From assembly GCA_035063765.1 (NCBI GenBank), contig JAPSFT010000001.1, positions 195,497 through 259,496 on the forward strand: DNA of 64,000 nucleotides, read 5' to 3'. Each line of letters opens with the position of its first letter. Positions within the stretch are counted from its first letter, which is position 1. The stretch comes from Deltaproteobacteria bacterium. GTDB taxonomy: Bacteria > Myxococcota_A > UBA9160 > PR03. The position numbers and the translations under genes were made by a program. The notes under the pieces were generated by a model that was not told where the DNA came from, did not search any database, and saw nothing but the letters and a program-made list of their open reading frames with translations. Positions 15,824 through 27,451 of this stretch are shown piece by piece.

Positions 15824-17616
15824 ATGACGTCCTGCCCGCGCTGCGGCACGATGAACGCGCCCGCGGAGCCGAACTGCACCCGGTGCGGCGCGGCGCTCGC
15901 CCGAGCGCCAGCGGGTCCGGTGGGGGCGGTGGGCCCGCGCACGATGCTCGGCCTCGGCACGTCGAGCGGTGGCGCCGCGCTGCCTCCCGAGCCGCTCGCG
16001 CCGGGCGCTCTGCACCGGACGCTGCTCGGCATGCCGACGCCCGGCCCACCCGCCGCGCCGCCGACCGGCGCTACCGAACCGCCCGCGCCGAGGCCCGGCC
16101 AGACGCTGCTCGGCATGCCCCTGTTCACACCGGCCGGCTCGCCCGCGCCCGCGCCGCCCGGAGCGCCCGCGAACCCGCCGCCGGCCGCGCCACCCTACCC
16201 CCAGCCCGCCGAGCCTCCGCCGCCGAGCTCGACCGCCATGATCTCCCAGCAGAAGACCATGCTCGGGGTGGCGCTGCCCGGGATCGCGCCGCTGAACCCG
16301 GGGGTCGCGAAGCCACCCGCGCCGGTACCGCCGATGGCAGCGCCGAGCGCGCCCGGGCCCGCGTTCGCGCCGTCGCCCGCGCTCGCGCCGCCTGCCGTCG
16401 CGAGCGCGCCTGCTCGCCCCCGCAGCCGGGTCGGAGTCGTCATGGCGCTCGGCGCGCTCACGCTCGCCACGTTGGCCGCCGCGGTGGTGCTCGCCGTCTG
16501 GGTGTGGCGCAGCGCGCCGCCGCTCCGCGCGACGGTGCGGGCCGACGCGAACGGTCACGAGGCGCTCGCGCTCTCATGCGACTCGTGCAAGGACGGGACG
16601 CTGGCGCGGCTCGACGGCAGCGAGGCCACCTTCGCGAACCGCGCGGCGACGCTCCCGCTCGCGCGACCGCTCGCGATCGGTGACAACCGACTCGAGCTCG
16701 AGCTCATCCCGCCCGGCGCGCGCGACGCGAAGCGCGTCTCGCTCGTGGTGCCCATCGATTTTCGGATCCGCGGAGATCTCGAGCCGCTCTCGCGCGAGCC
16801 GCCCAGCGTCGCGGTGCGCGCCGAGCTCCGGCCCGGCAGCTCCATCACCGTCGACGGCCACCCGCTCGAGGTCGGCGCGGACGGCGCCGCAAGCTACTCG
16901 CTCGACGTCTCGAGCGCGCTCACCGGGACCGCGGCGCCGGTCGAGACGCTCGAGAAGAAACTGCCGTTCACCATCACGGCGCCGGGCGGGAGGCCCGAGT
17001 CCGGGGAGGTCACCCTGCAGATTGGCATCACGCCGCTCGTGGTGGACGCGCCAACCGACGGGATGGTCATCGAAGCGCCGCGCGTGCTCATCGCCGGCGC
17101 CACCCAGGTCGGCGGCTCGGTGCGGATCGGAGCGCGTGCGGCGGCGGTCGATCAAAACGGGCGCTTCGCGCAACTGATGGACGTGCCGAGCTTCGGCGAG
17201 ACGACCGTGACGGTGTACGCGAGCGCGAAGGAGCGCGCCCCACGACGCGCGCCGGTCACGGTCCTGCGCGTCGAGAGCCTGGCGAAGGAGGCAGCCCGTC
17301 GGAAGCAGACCGCCACCCGCGACTATGCCGCGCTCGCGAAGGGTCTCGCCAGCGCGACGGGCCGCGAGGTGGCGCTCGCGGGGAGCGTGGTCGAGGCGCG
17401 GGTGGAGCGCCACACCACCACGCTCCTGCTCGACGTCACGACCGGCTGCGCCCGCCCGCCGTGCCTCGCGCGGGTGGTGTACGGCGGCGAGCGGCCGGCA
17501 GCGCGCGGCGCGAAGGTGACGGCGTTCGGGCGGGTGACGCGTGCGGTGGACGGCCCGCGTACCGGCGCATCGATCCCCGAGATCTCCGCCAGCTTCATCG
17601 TCGACGGGGTCGTCCG

Positions 17617-17620
<4 letters not shown>
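15824..17620 (+). CDS. Zinc-ribbon, single-pass membrane protein with periplasmic beta-rich domain
   Basis: 598 residues, function unassigned. The N-terminal zinc ribbon has Cys4, Cys7, Cys18 and Cys21 (CPRC...CTRC). A Pro/Ala-rich cytoplasmic linker follows, carrying four short motifs: RTMLGLG, RTLLGMP, QTLLGMP and KTMLGVALPG. One membrane helix lies at about 204-226 (VGVVMALGALTLATLAAAV). The remaining ~370 residues are periplasmic, beta-rich, with CDSC and CARPPC pairs that could form disulfides. It heads a three-gene operon whose next gene is a Ser/Thr kinase that also begins with a zinc ribbon, overlapping by GTGA. It may be a kinase substrate or an envelope sensor; the motif repeats suggest docking. 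Confidence 0.75.
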
Positions 17621-19717
<2,097 letters not shown>

Positions 19718-19734
<17 letters not shown>

Positions 19735-20965
19735 GCGCCCGTCGCGCTCGCTCCTCACGTTGCTCGTGGCGGCGAGCTCGCTCGGCCTCGCGCGCGCGGC
19801 GCCGCTCGATCCGGGCGCTCCGCTCCGGCGCGTGGTCGGCCCGCCCCGCGGCGCCGCGCCGATGTCGCGCGTCGACGCGGCGCGGAGCGGCCGCGCCCCG
19901 AGCTCCTTGCCGCGCGCGCCGCGCCTCCTCTGGCGCGCCCGCGTGCAAGGCGGGCTCAGCCACGGCATCGCGGTCGACGAACGAGGTGCGATCGTGGCGG
20001 CGAGCGGCCTCGGGCAGTTGGTCCAGCTCTCACCGGGCGGCGTGCCGGAGTGGTCGGCGCGGCTCGGTCCCGGCGTGCCGCTCTGCGCCCCGGTGCTCAC
20101 CAGCGACGGCACTCGGGTCACCGTCATGAGCGGGCCGGCGCTCATCGGCGTGTGGCCGGACGGCAGACTGCGCTATCGCCGCGCGCTCGAGGTCGAGGAC
20201 GCACGACCGGTCGCGAGCCCGCTCCCGCTCGAGGACGGCAGCCTGAGCGTCGCGCTCGGACGCGTCGTAGTCCGCATCGAGCCCGACGGTTCGCTGGCGG
20301 CGCAAGCGCGCCTGAGCGAGCCTGCAGCGACGCTCCTCGCGCATCGCGGCCGCGTGCTCGTGGTCGGCGAGCGCGGCGGCGTGAGCGAGCTCCGGGCGGA
20401 GTCGACCTCGGTCGGGCTCGGGAGCTTCGGGGGTCCGATCACCGGCGGCGCTGCCCTCGTCGCCCCCGACACGCTGGTCGCGGTCGTCGACCGCCGGCGG
20501 TTGGTCGCGCTCGAGCTCACGAGCTCGCGCGAGCGGATCCTCCTCGACGACGCCGCCGGGCTCCGCGGCCCACCCGCCCTCGGCGCCGACGGAAGGCTCT
20601 GGGTCACGACCGCCGACGGCTTCGTCGTCGCGGTCGACCGCGCGGGCCGCGAGACGCGGCGCGCGCTCGTGGAGCCAGCAGCCCGGCTTCCCGCTCGAGG
20701 GCTCCCGCGCCTCGCGCTCGAGCCGCCGCCGCTCCTGGTCGATGCGGCGGGGTACGCGGCCATCGTCCGCGCGGCCGAGGACGCCGCGCTGCTCGGGCCG
20801 GACGGCAGCCTCCGCGCGGCGCCCGAGGCGAGCTGCCCGGACCCCATCGCGGTCGAGCCGTCCGGCCCGGAGCGGATGCTGGTGGCCTGCCACTCCGGGC
20901 TGCTGATGTTGGTTGGGGGCGGCGCGGTACCGAGCCCGTCGCGCGGCTCCGGCGCCGCTCAGTAG
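19718..20965 (+). CDS. Secreted PQQ-like beta-propeller protein
   Basis: A 415-residue exported protein starting at GTG 19718 inside the end of the kinase gene. A signal peptide (SLLTLLVAASSLGLARA, cleaved after about residue 27) is followed by repeated four-strand blades with W/G-rich turns such as PLCAPVLTSDGTRVTV, ALIGVWPDGRLRY and GPPALGADGRLWVTTADGFVVAVD. These resemble PQQ/WD-type propellers such as BamB, but no BAM-specific contact motif is recognised. A probable periplasmic binding partner for the kinase's outer domains. It overlaps the convergent lipoprotein gene by 7 bp at the 3' end. Confidence 0.75.
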
Positions 20966-21726
20966 CGGCGGTGGCGCCGCGCCCAGTCGAGGACCTCCGC
21001 GATGCGTGCCTCGCGCGCCGGGTCGGGCGCGCGGAGCGCGCGCGGCTTCGCGCCCGAACCCTCGACGGCGACCAGCGAGGCGTCATCGACCAGCGTGCGC
21101 GCGCCCGCGGCGGCGGCGGTCGAGACGAAGAGGCACGGCTGCTCATCCATGGGCGGCAGGACCTCCTCGTAGCGGCACCAGCCGGTCGCGTCCGGGGCCG
21201 CCTCGACCGGCAGCACGCTCGTCGAGCCGCCGAAGGCCTGATTGCACTTGGTGACGCTCACCCAGACGAGCGAGCAGTCCGGCTCGGGCGGCTTGGCCCA
21301 CAAGGTCACCGCGAGGCTCTTGCCCCGCGCCGCGGCGCCATAGCCGAGCAGGCTGGTGCCCGAGGTGAGCACCCCGCAGGTGACGCCGGAGCGACAGAGC
21401 CCGCCCGTCTCGCGCGCGAGGAGCGCCTGGCCACCCGCAGAGTACGCGATGAAGCCGTACTGACCGCTCCCGCTCGACAGCTCGAAATCGCCGTCGACCA
21501 GCAGGTTCTCGACCAGGGTGGTGCGCCCGAAGGGGTTCCGGCTCTCGACGGTGCGGAGCGGTGCGACCGCGTCGGGCGGCCGAGGCGCGTCCTCCCCCGC
21601 GTCGGCGCTCGCGTCGTTCGCTCGAGTGAGCGGCGTGACACGCGTCTCGTCGTGGCCGCAGGCGGCGCCGAGCAGGGTGCCGGCGAGCACGAGCGCGGCG
21701 TGGATGGAGCGCGCGACCCGACGCAT
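20959..21726 (-). CDS. Cys-rich lipoprotein with carbohydrate-binding-like jelly roll (copy B)
   Basis: A 255-residue lipoprotein; ATG 21726 overlaps the upstream S41 stop (ATGA). Lipobox LGAAC, then an acidic linker, then APLRTVESRNPFG and NLLVDGDFELSSG. The latter resembles the first strand of CBM4/9-type jelly rolls (N-L-x-x-G-x-F-E). Six Cys in the folded part (GLC, VTC, PDC, TKC, GWC, QPC) are all matched in the paralogue at 23795-24628, suggesting three disulfides. A basic tail ends the protein. Last gene of a four-gene operon. Ligand unknown; a sugar is inference from fold likeness only. Confidence 0.72.
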   Translation of the reverse strand: MRRVARSIHAALVLAGTLLGAACGHDETRVTPLTRANDASADAGEDAPRPPDAVAPLRTVESRNPFGRTTLVENLLVDGDFELSSGSGQYGFIAYSAGGQALLARETGGLCRSGVTCGVLTSGTSLLGYGAAARGKSLAVTLWAKPPEPDCSLVWVSVTKCNQAFGGSTSVLPVEAAPDATGWCRYEEVLPPMDEQPCLFVSTAAAAGARTLVDDASLVAVEGSGAKPRALRAPDPAREARIAEVLDWARRHRRY

Positions 21727-23798
21727 CACTTGAGCCGACTCCTCACCCATGCGAGCGCGGCCTCATAGGGAAGGTCCCGACCCTGGAGGAGCGAGCTCTG
21801 GGTGTGGACCACGAGCTCGTCCGGCTCGATCCCGTGCCCGATGAGCGGCGTGCCGTCCGAGGTGAGCGTGTCGCCGCTGGCGAGCTGCCAGCTCATGCGC
21901 GACCAATAGCCGAACTGGTAGAAGGACGAGAAGGCTCCCGCCGTCTGGTGCGGCCCGAACACGCGCACGTTCGGGGCGCCCTTCATTCCGTGCGGGAGCC
22001 AGTCGCTCGCCGAGCCGTCGCGGTGGATGATGAGCGCGACCGGCAGCTCGAGGTCCGGATCGGCGCTGCCCACCGCGTAGGTCATCGAGAGCGCGCCCTT
22101 GAAGCGCTCGAAGAGCGCGAGCCCCTCGGCGGCGTCCTCCGGCCCGTCGTAGCCAGCGACCGCCATGAACCCCGACACGCTCAGGATCTCCGACCGGCGC
22201 ACGAGCTCGGTGAGCGCCTGGGGAGCGTCCATCGTCCCGCCGTTTCCGGCACGATGATCGAGGATGACGCCGCGGGCCTGCCGGCGAAAAAACGCGGTCG
22301 ACTCGACGAGCCACGGGGTCATCATCGGGCCATAGAGCGAGTCGAAGGTCATCCCGTAGATGTGCTCGCCAGGCCCGGAGTCGACGACCAGGTCACGCCA
22401 CCTCGCGCCGCCCATGCGGTGGTTGGCGGCGCCGGGCGGCGGGTTGGCGAGGTGGTACGCCGGGCGGTTGTCGCACGACGGGATGGCGCCGCTCGCGCCG
22501 TCGCTCGCGAGCGGGATGCTCCGCACGTCGATGGTCTCGATGTGATCGAGGCAGCTCCCGGCGTCCTGGTCACAGCGGATCACGCTGAAGTTGCGAGCGA
22601 AGGTCGGGATGAGATCGCGCATCGCTTCGACCACGTCCGCGTCCACCTCCGGGTCGGACGCGACGTGATACCCGTAGTTCTGCGCCGTGAGCGAGCGCGC
22701 CCACGCGATGGGCTCGACCCCGTCGACCGCGACCAGGCGATCCCCGGCCGCGAGCCCGAGCGCGCCGGTGGAGCCCGTATACGCGACCAGCACGTCTAGC
22801 CGATCGGGCGCGCTCGGCCAGGTGCGTTGGGAGAGGTCCGCCCTGCCCTCGATGAAGCAGACCCCGAGCCGGCGCGCGCTCCGCACTGCCGAGAGCGCGA
22901 GCGAGGTCGCCGTGTGCCAGTCCTTGAGCATCCGCACGCCGTGAAAATACGCCTGCCAGTACTGCCAGGGCGTCTCCGCCGCGTGCATCGCGCCCATCCG
23001 GTCGAGCGCCGCCGGCAGGTTGCGGGTCCGCGTGAAGCGCCCCCCGAAGAACAGGCGCGCACGCGCGGCCAGGTAATCGGCGACGCTGTCCCGGTGCTCC
23101 ATGTCGGGGATCGGCGGCACGTAGCGCGCGCCCTCCTGGCAGCGCTCGGCGACGCAGAGAGCCTCCTCGCCGCACACCGGATCGAACGCGCCGAAGCAAC
23201 GCGAGCCTCCCCGGTACTGGCCCTCGCGGACCACCTCGATGGCGTCGAGGTCGACGCCGGTCCCCTCGACGCGCATCACCGCGCGCTCGAGCGCCGTCCC
23301 GGTGACGCTCACCGGGTTCGACACGAGCTCGACCCAACCGTCGCTCGTGACGCGCCCGGTCGGGAACAGATACGCCGCCTCGTCGTCCCGCTCCGCGGAC
23401 GCCGCGTAGGACATCACCGCGCGCGCGACGACGCGCGCGTGACGGACCCAAAGACGAAACCGGTACGAGGCGTTCTCGGCGGGGAGCACGAGCGTCACCT
23501 CGAACGGAGCCTGCTGCACGGACACGCGGGCGAAGCGCTCGCCGTGGAGCGCGAGCTCGTCACCAGCGCCGCCGCCGGCGACTTCGTAGCTGCACGTGCC
23601 GTCGCAGGTGATCGCGCCGGCGCCGCCCTCGGCGAGCTCGGCCTCGTCTTCGAACGACTGCGTCGCGGTCGCCTTCGCATCGAAGACGAGGCGGCCCGCG
23701 GCGTCGAAGGTGGCCGCGCGCGCCGGGGCCGCGAGCGCGAGCGCCGCGAGCCCCAGCCCGAGCGTAGCGAGCCTGGCTCGCACCGCTCCGCCGCTCAT
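21726..23798 (-). CDS. Secreted S41-type (tail-specific protease-like) protein, copy B
   Basis: 690 residues, signal peptide ending APARA. ATG 23798 overlaps the preceding stop. The N-terminal beta-sandwich part contains FPTGRVTSDGWVEL. A Cys-rich stretch (about 175-200) follows, then a PDZ-like segment, LGLAAGDRLVAVDGV, and the S41 core: GVILDHRAGNGG, PVALIIHRDGSASDWLP with the predicted nucleophile Ser in SASD, then VRVFGPHQTAGAFSS. The C-terminus IEPDELVVHTQ...AALAWVRSRL is S41-like. The Lys that pairs with Ser in Prc/CtpA is not found at its place (GPHQT), so the active site is of another S41 branch or inactive. Paralogue of 24625-26670. Confidence 0.85.
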   Translation of the reverse strand: MSGGAVRARLATLGLGLAALALAAPARAATFDAAGRLVFDAKATATQSFEDEAELAEGGAGAITCDGTCSYEVAGGGAGDELALHGERFARVSVQQAPFEVTLVLPAENASYRFRLWVRHARVVARAVMSYAASAERDDEAAYLFPTGRVTSDGWVELVSNPVSVTGTALERAVMRVEGTGVDLDAIEVVREGQYRGGSRCFGAFDPVCGEEALCVAERCQEGARYVPPIPDMEHRDSVADYLAARARLFFGGRFTRTRNLPAALDRMGAMHAAETPWQYWQAYFHGVRMLKDWHTATSLALSAVRSARRLGVCFIEGRADLSQRTWPSAPDRLDVLVAYTGSTGALGLAAGDRLVAVDGVEPIAWARSLTAQNYGYHVASDPEVDADVVEAMRDLIPTFARNFSVIRCDQDAGSCLDHIETIDVRSIPLASDGASGAIPSCDNRPAYHLANPPPGAANHRMGGARWRDLVVDSGPGEHIYGMTFDSLYGPMMTPWLVESTAFFRRQARGVILDHRAGNGGTMDAPQALTELVRRSEILSVSGFMAVAGYDGPEDAAEGLALFERFKGALSMTYAVGSADPDLELPVALIIHRDGSASDWLPHGMKGAPNVRVFGPHQTAGAFSSFYQFGYWSRMSWQLASGDTLTSDGTPLIGHGIEPDELVVHTQSSLLQGRDLPYEAALAWVRSRLK

Positions 23799-24628
23799 CG
23801 CGGGCGCCTCCGCCACGCCTCGAAGGCGCGCTCGGCGGCGTTCGGTGGCGGCTCGCGCGGCACCATCACGCGCTTCATCACCGCACGCATGGCGTCGGCT
23901 GCCCGGCGGTCTACCGGCTGCGGCGCGAGCGCGCGACGGAAGACGCGCTCCTCGGGGCTCGCCGCGCGCACCACGGCGTCGTCGACGAGCGCCTCGCCGT
24001 CGGCGAAGCGCGCCTCGACCAGCAGGCAGGTCGCGCGGCGCCGCGCACCACCGACGGCGCGGAACGCGCACCAGCCGTCCGCGTCGGGGGCGCCGTCATC
24101 GGTGAGGAGAGTGAGGTCCGGATCCGAGCGATCGCTGCACCCGAAGAGGACGACGCCCACGTCGAAGCAGTTGCCGGTGGGCGGCTTGACCCAGACGCTC
24201 GCGTACACCGGCGCGTCGCCGGGCGGCGCGACGCCGATGGCGCCGACCCGCTGCGACGGAGCGAGGTAGCCGCACTTCATCCCGCTCCGACACGCGGCGC
24301 CGATGCGGAGCTGACTGAACGTGCCGATGGGCACGAAGAGCGGTCCCGCGCCGACCCAACCAGAGGAGTCGGCGAAGGCGGTCTCCCACTCGAAATCGCC
24401 ATCCCAGAGCAGGTTGTCGCGGGCGGCCACGTCACCGAACGGGCTCCGCTCGATGATGGTGCGGAGCGGCGCCTCGGCCTCGGCGTCGCCGGCGTCGGGC
24501 CGCGGCAGGGACGCGTCCGCCCCGGCGTCACGGGAGAGCGGCGAGACCGGCGCGTCGTCGTAGTCACACGCGCCGGCGAGCGCGAGCGCGACGCACGCGG
24601 CGAGCAACCCGAGGTGCGCACGGGTCAC
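23795..24628 (-). CDS. Cys-rich lipoprotein with carbohydrate-binding-like jelly roll (copy A)
   Basis: 277 residues from GTG 24628, overlapping the upstream stop (GTGA). Lipobox ALAGAC, acidic linker, then APLRTIIERSPFG and NLLWDGDFEWE, the same order as in copy B. The six core Cys (GAAC, MKC, GNC, FGC, GWC, ATC) match copy B one for one. A C-terminal helical, basic extension is longer than in copy B. It sits between the two S41 genes, and the operon order S41-lipoprotein-S41-lipoprotein shows that the pair was duplicated as a unit. Function unknown; probably works with the adjacent protease-like protein at the cell surface. Confidence 0.72.
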   Translation of the reverse strand: MTRAHLGLLAACVALALAGACDYDDAPVSPLSRDAGADASLPRPDAGDAEAEAPLRTIIERSPFGDVAARDNLLWDGDFEWETAFADSSGWVGAGPLFVPIGTFSQLRIGAACRSGMKCGYLAPSQRVGAIGVAPPGDAPVYASVWVKPPTGNCFDVGVVLFGCSDRSDPDLTLLTDDGAPDADGWCAFRAVGGARRRATCLLVEARFADGEALVDDAVVRAASPEERVFRRALAPQPVDRRAADAMRAVMKRVMVPREPPPNAAERAFEAWRRRPR

Positions 24629-26670
24629 GGCGCGAGCTCCTGGCGCACCCACGCGAGAGCGGCGTCGTAGACGGTGTCGCGGCCGGCGAGCAGGTCCGAC
24701 TGCAGCGGTAGCACCACCACGTCGGGCGCCACGCCGGTGCCGTTCAGCGTGCGCCCGTCGGCGGCGAGCGTATCGCCGACCGCGATCGAGTAACCGAGCC
24801 CGAGCCAGTACCCGAACTGATACCGGGTGGAGAAGCCTCCCGCCGTCTCGAAGGGCGCGAAGATGCGCGCCTTCGGAGCGCCCTTGAGCCCGAGCGGCAG
24901 CCAGTCGCTCGCCGAGCCATCGAGGTGCGTGAGGAGCGCGACCGGGACGTCCGTGCGCGCGCTCGCGCTGCCGGCCACCTCGACCTCGTCCCCGAGCGCG
25001 TCGAAGAGCGCCTTGCCCTCCGCGAGGCTCGCGGGGCCCTCTTCGTCGGCGCGATCACGGAAGCGGAAGCTGTCGAGCTTCACCGGCTTTCGCACGAAGT
25101 CCCAGATCATGGCCGGCCCGAGCGAGGTACCGCCGAAGCCGGAGCGGTGATCGAGCACGACGCCGCGCGCGCGCGCGCGCCAGGTGGCGACGGCCTCGGC
25201 GAGCTGCGGCCCTACGTCCCCGGGCTCTCCTCGACCCGTCACGTAGAGCGAGCTCCACTCGAGCCCGTAGATCGCCTCGCTCGAGTCGCTCTCGAGGACG
25301 ATGCCCGAGTAGAAGCCGTCGCGCGAGTGCTCGGGCGGCGTGCCGGGCAGGTGCGAGCGCGGGCGGTTGTCACAGCTCACGTCCGCTCGAACCCCCGCAG
25401 GGACGCGCGCAATGTCTGCCACCCGGAGCGTCTCGGGCGCGCCGGCGCAGCCGCCGCTCGCCGCGTCGCAGCGCAGCACCTCGAAGCGCTCGGCGAATCT
25501 CGCGATGAGCCCGGGGAGCCGCGCGACGTCCTCGGCGTGGGTCTCGTGGTTCGACGCGGTCCAGAAACCATCGTCGACACCGATGAGCGAGCGCGCCCAC
25601 TCGACCGGGTGCTTGCCGTCCACGCTCACCAGGCGATCGCCCGCGTGGAGCCCGAGCGCGTTCACGGTGCCGACGTGCGACACGAGCACGTCGAGGCGGC
25701 TCGGGTCGGGAGACGTGACGCCGCTCGAGGCGTCCGCCACGCCCTCGATGAAGCAGACCGAGATCGGCTTCGGCTGCTCGAGCACGAAGCCGGCGATGCC
25801 GGTGCTCTGGGTGTGCCAGTCGTGGAGCCGGTGGACGGCGACCTCGAAATGCCTCCAGAAGCTCCAGGCGTCGGCGGCCGAGCGCATCGCGTCGAGCTCG
25901 GCGAGCGCGCTCGGCAAGTCCAGGCGGCGGTTCCGGAAAGGGCCGAAGAGGAGCCGGAAGCGGCCCTGAAGGTACGCGACGAGATCGTCGCGCTCGGCAT
26001 CCGCCGGTAGCCTCGGGACCCTCGGCGACATCGACCGGCACTCACCCCACTGGCAGGCGCGGCCCGCGCCGCAGGCTCGATCGTCGATCGCGCCGCGGCA
26101 CGCCGCGCTCGGCGCCGCCGCGCCGTCCGGCACGAACTCGACGGCGTCCGCCTCGGCGCCCGTCGGCGAGAAGAGCCCCACCTCTACCAGCTTCGCGCGC
26201 GACGAGTCGAAGGAGAAGCCGCGCGTCTCGAGCTCGTACCAGCCGTCGCTCGTCATGCGCCCGGTGGGGTAGAGCGAGCCGAACTCGTCGACCCGCCCTT
26301 CCCCGTAGCTCGCCTCGACGGTCGCGATGAGCTCCCCGCGCGCCCACACGGTCACTCGATACGAGCTCGGGCTCGCGGGGAGCGCGAGCGGGATACTTAC
26401 CCCGGCGAAGCGCGGCACCGCGAGCACGTGGCTCCCCTCGAGCGCGGCCTGCGATTCAGCGATGTCGAGCGGCGTCGGGCCGCCGGCGTCTCCGGCGTCC
26501 GGCTCGCCCGCGTCGGGGAGCGCGGGCTCGCCCGGCTCGAAGCCGAGCGTCCAGGCCGCCTTCGCGGAGAAGGTCGCCCGACCAGCGGCGTCGAACTCGG
26601 TCGCGCTGGCCTGCGCCGCCGCGAGCGCGAGCGAGAGCGCGAGCGCGGCGGCGAGGAGCGAGCGAGCCAT
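24625..26670 (-). CDS. Secreted S41-type (tail-specific protease-like) protein, copy A
   Basis: 681 residues, ATG 26670, signal peptide ending AQASA. First gene of the four-gene operon. Same layout as copy B: EFDAAGRATFSAKA opening, PTGRMTSDGWYELE, a Cys-rich link, FLLFGPFRNR-like helices, PDZ-like LGLHAGDRLVSVDGK, core GVVLDHRSGFGG, nucleophile block VALLTHLDGSASDWLP, ARIFAPFETAGGFS, and the end GVAPDVVVLP...AALAWVRQEL. The CtpA-type Lys is again missing. Shared motifs run through the whole length, so the two copies diverged from a full-length duplication. Upstream starts would add 43 residues and disrupt the signal. Shares a 143-bp divergent intergenic region with erpA. Confidence 0.85.
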   Translation of the reverse strand: MARSLLAAALALSLALAAAQASATEFDAAGRATFSAKAAWTLGFEPGEPALPDAGEPDAGDAGGPTPLDIAESQAALEGSHVLAVPRFAGVSIPLALPASPSSYRVTVWARGELIATVEASYGEGRVDEFGSLYPTGRMTSDGWYELETRGFSFDSSRAKLVEVGLFSPTGAEADAVEFVPDGAAAPSAACRGAIDDRACGAGRACQWGECRSMSPRVPRLPADAERDDLVAYLQGRFRLLFGPFRNRRLDLPSALAELDAMRSAADAWSFWRHFEVAVHRLHDWHTQSTGIAGFVLEQPKPISVCFIEGVADASSGVTSPDPSRLDVLVSHVGTVNALGLHAGDRLVSVDGKHPVEWARSLIGVDDGFWTASNHETHAEDVARLPGLIARFAERFEVLRCDAASGGCAGAPETLRVADIARVPAGVRADVSCDNRPRSHLPGTPPEHSRDGFYSGIVLESDSSEAIYGLEWSSLYVTGRGEPGDVGPQLAEAVATWRARARGVVLDHRSGFGGTSLGPAMIWDFVRKPVKLDSFRFRDRADEEGPASLAEGKALFDALGDEVEVAGSASARTDVPVALLTHLDGSASDWLPLGLKGAPKARIFAPFETAGGFSTRYQFGYWLGLGYSIAVGDTLAADGRTLNGTGVAPDVVVLPLQSDLLAGRDTVYDAALAWVRQELAP

Positions 26671-26729
26671 CGACCGGGGCGCCCGTCCTATCACGGCCCC
26701 GTGAGCCCATCCAGCCGCCGAGAGGGCAC

Positions 26730-26758
26730 TGGCGACCGGCGCGGGTGGTAGATATAAT
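26730..26758 (+). promoter_or_regulatory. Housekeeping promoter of erpA
   Basis: Perfect -10 TATAAT (26753-26758), with TGGCGA (26730-26735) as a weak -35 at 17-bp spacing. The leader to ATG 26814 would be about 50 nt. Confidence 0.6.
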
Positions 26759-26813
26759 CCGCGAGAGAGCCGCCGGCGAGCCGCCGGCCGCGCCGCCACG
26801 GAGAACCCGCTCG

Positions 26814-27137
26814 ATGATCACGCTCACCACACTCGCCGCCGACAGGGTCAGGGACATCGCGAAGACGGAGGGCCTCGAGGGCCAGGGGCTCCGGCTCCGC
26901 GTGGTAGGCGGCGGGTGCGCGGGGTTCCAGTACGACCTCTTCTTCGAGGAGAGCCCCACGGATCTGGACGAGCGCTTCGAATCGAACGGCGTGCTGCTCT
27001 ATATCGACCCGCTCTCGTTCCAGTACCTCGACGGCACCGAGATCGACTTCGTCGAGGGCGTGCACGGCTCGGGCTTCAAGTTTGGCAACCCGAAGGTCAG
27101 CAGCACCTGCGGCTGCGGCTCCTCGTTCCACGTCTAG
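26814..27137 (+). CDS. erpA: A-type iron-sulfur carrier, ErpA/IscA family
   Basis: 107 residues. Carries and inserts Fe-S clusters into apo-proteins. The three ligand cysteines are present: Cys35 (GGGCAGFQY), Cys99 and Cys101 (TCGCGSSF). The body motifs FEES, IDPLSFQYLDGTEIDFVEG and GSGFKFGNPK are typical. No isc or suf genes lie next to it, which fits ErpA more than IscA, but the two are hard to separate by sequence. Start ATG 26814 follows GGAG at about ten bases. Confidence 0.93.
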   Translation: MITLTTLAADRVRDIAKTEGLEGQGLRLRVVGGGCAGFQYDLFFEESPTDLDERFESNGVLLYIDPLSFQYLDGTEIDFVEGVHGSGFKFGNPKVSSTCGCGSSFHV

Positions 27138-27182
27138 CATCGGCTGGTGGGGCGTGACGCCGTGTCGTGCGCCCGTGGGTTG

Positions 27183-27204
27183 GCCGGCCAGCCGGCTCGT
27201 TTTT
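27183..27204 (+). terminator. Weak intrinsic terminator after erpA
   Basis: A short GCCGG-CCAG-CCGGC hairpin followed by CTCG and five T residues, about 45 bp after the erpA stop. Confidence 0.45.
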
Positions 27205-27451
27205 CCTCAATGGTCGGGGAGAGCCTTCAAGAATTCCCGCGGAAATGACGGTGCCCAAATATCGACGTTACGGGACGAAACCAACTGCGCCGGCGGTTCG
27301 TACCTAAAATTCGAGTCGACCCCAAGGATAGCGGCCGGACGAAGACCGACGGCCAAGCGCACGCGCGCGCGCCTCTTTCGGGGTCCGAGTTGGCGTCTCG
27401 CATGAGCGAGCGCCGCCCCTGAGCCAGCCTGCACAGCAGCCGGAGCCATCG
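27205..27451. other. Non-coding region before the RpoH-like sigma gene
   Basis: No gene is visible. A near-palindrome, ATTCCCGCGGAAAT (27233-27246), and an AT-rich patch with TAAAAT (27305-27310) could be an operator and a -10 box for the sigma gene about 140 bp downstream. No convincing -35 is seen, so both are tentative. Confidence 0.35.
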
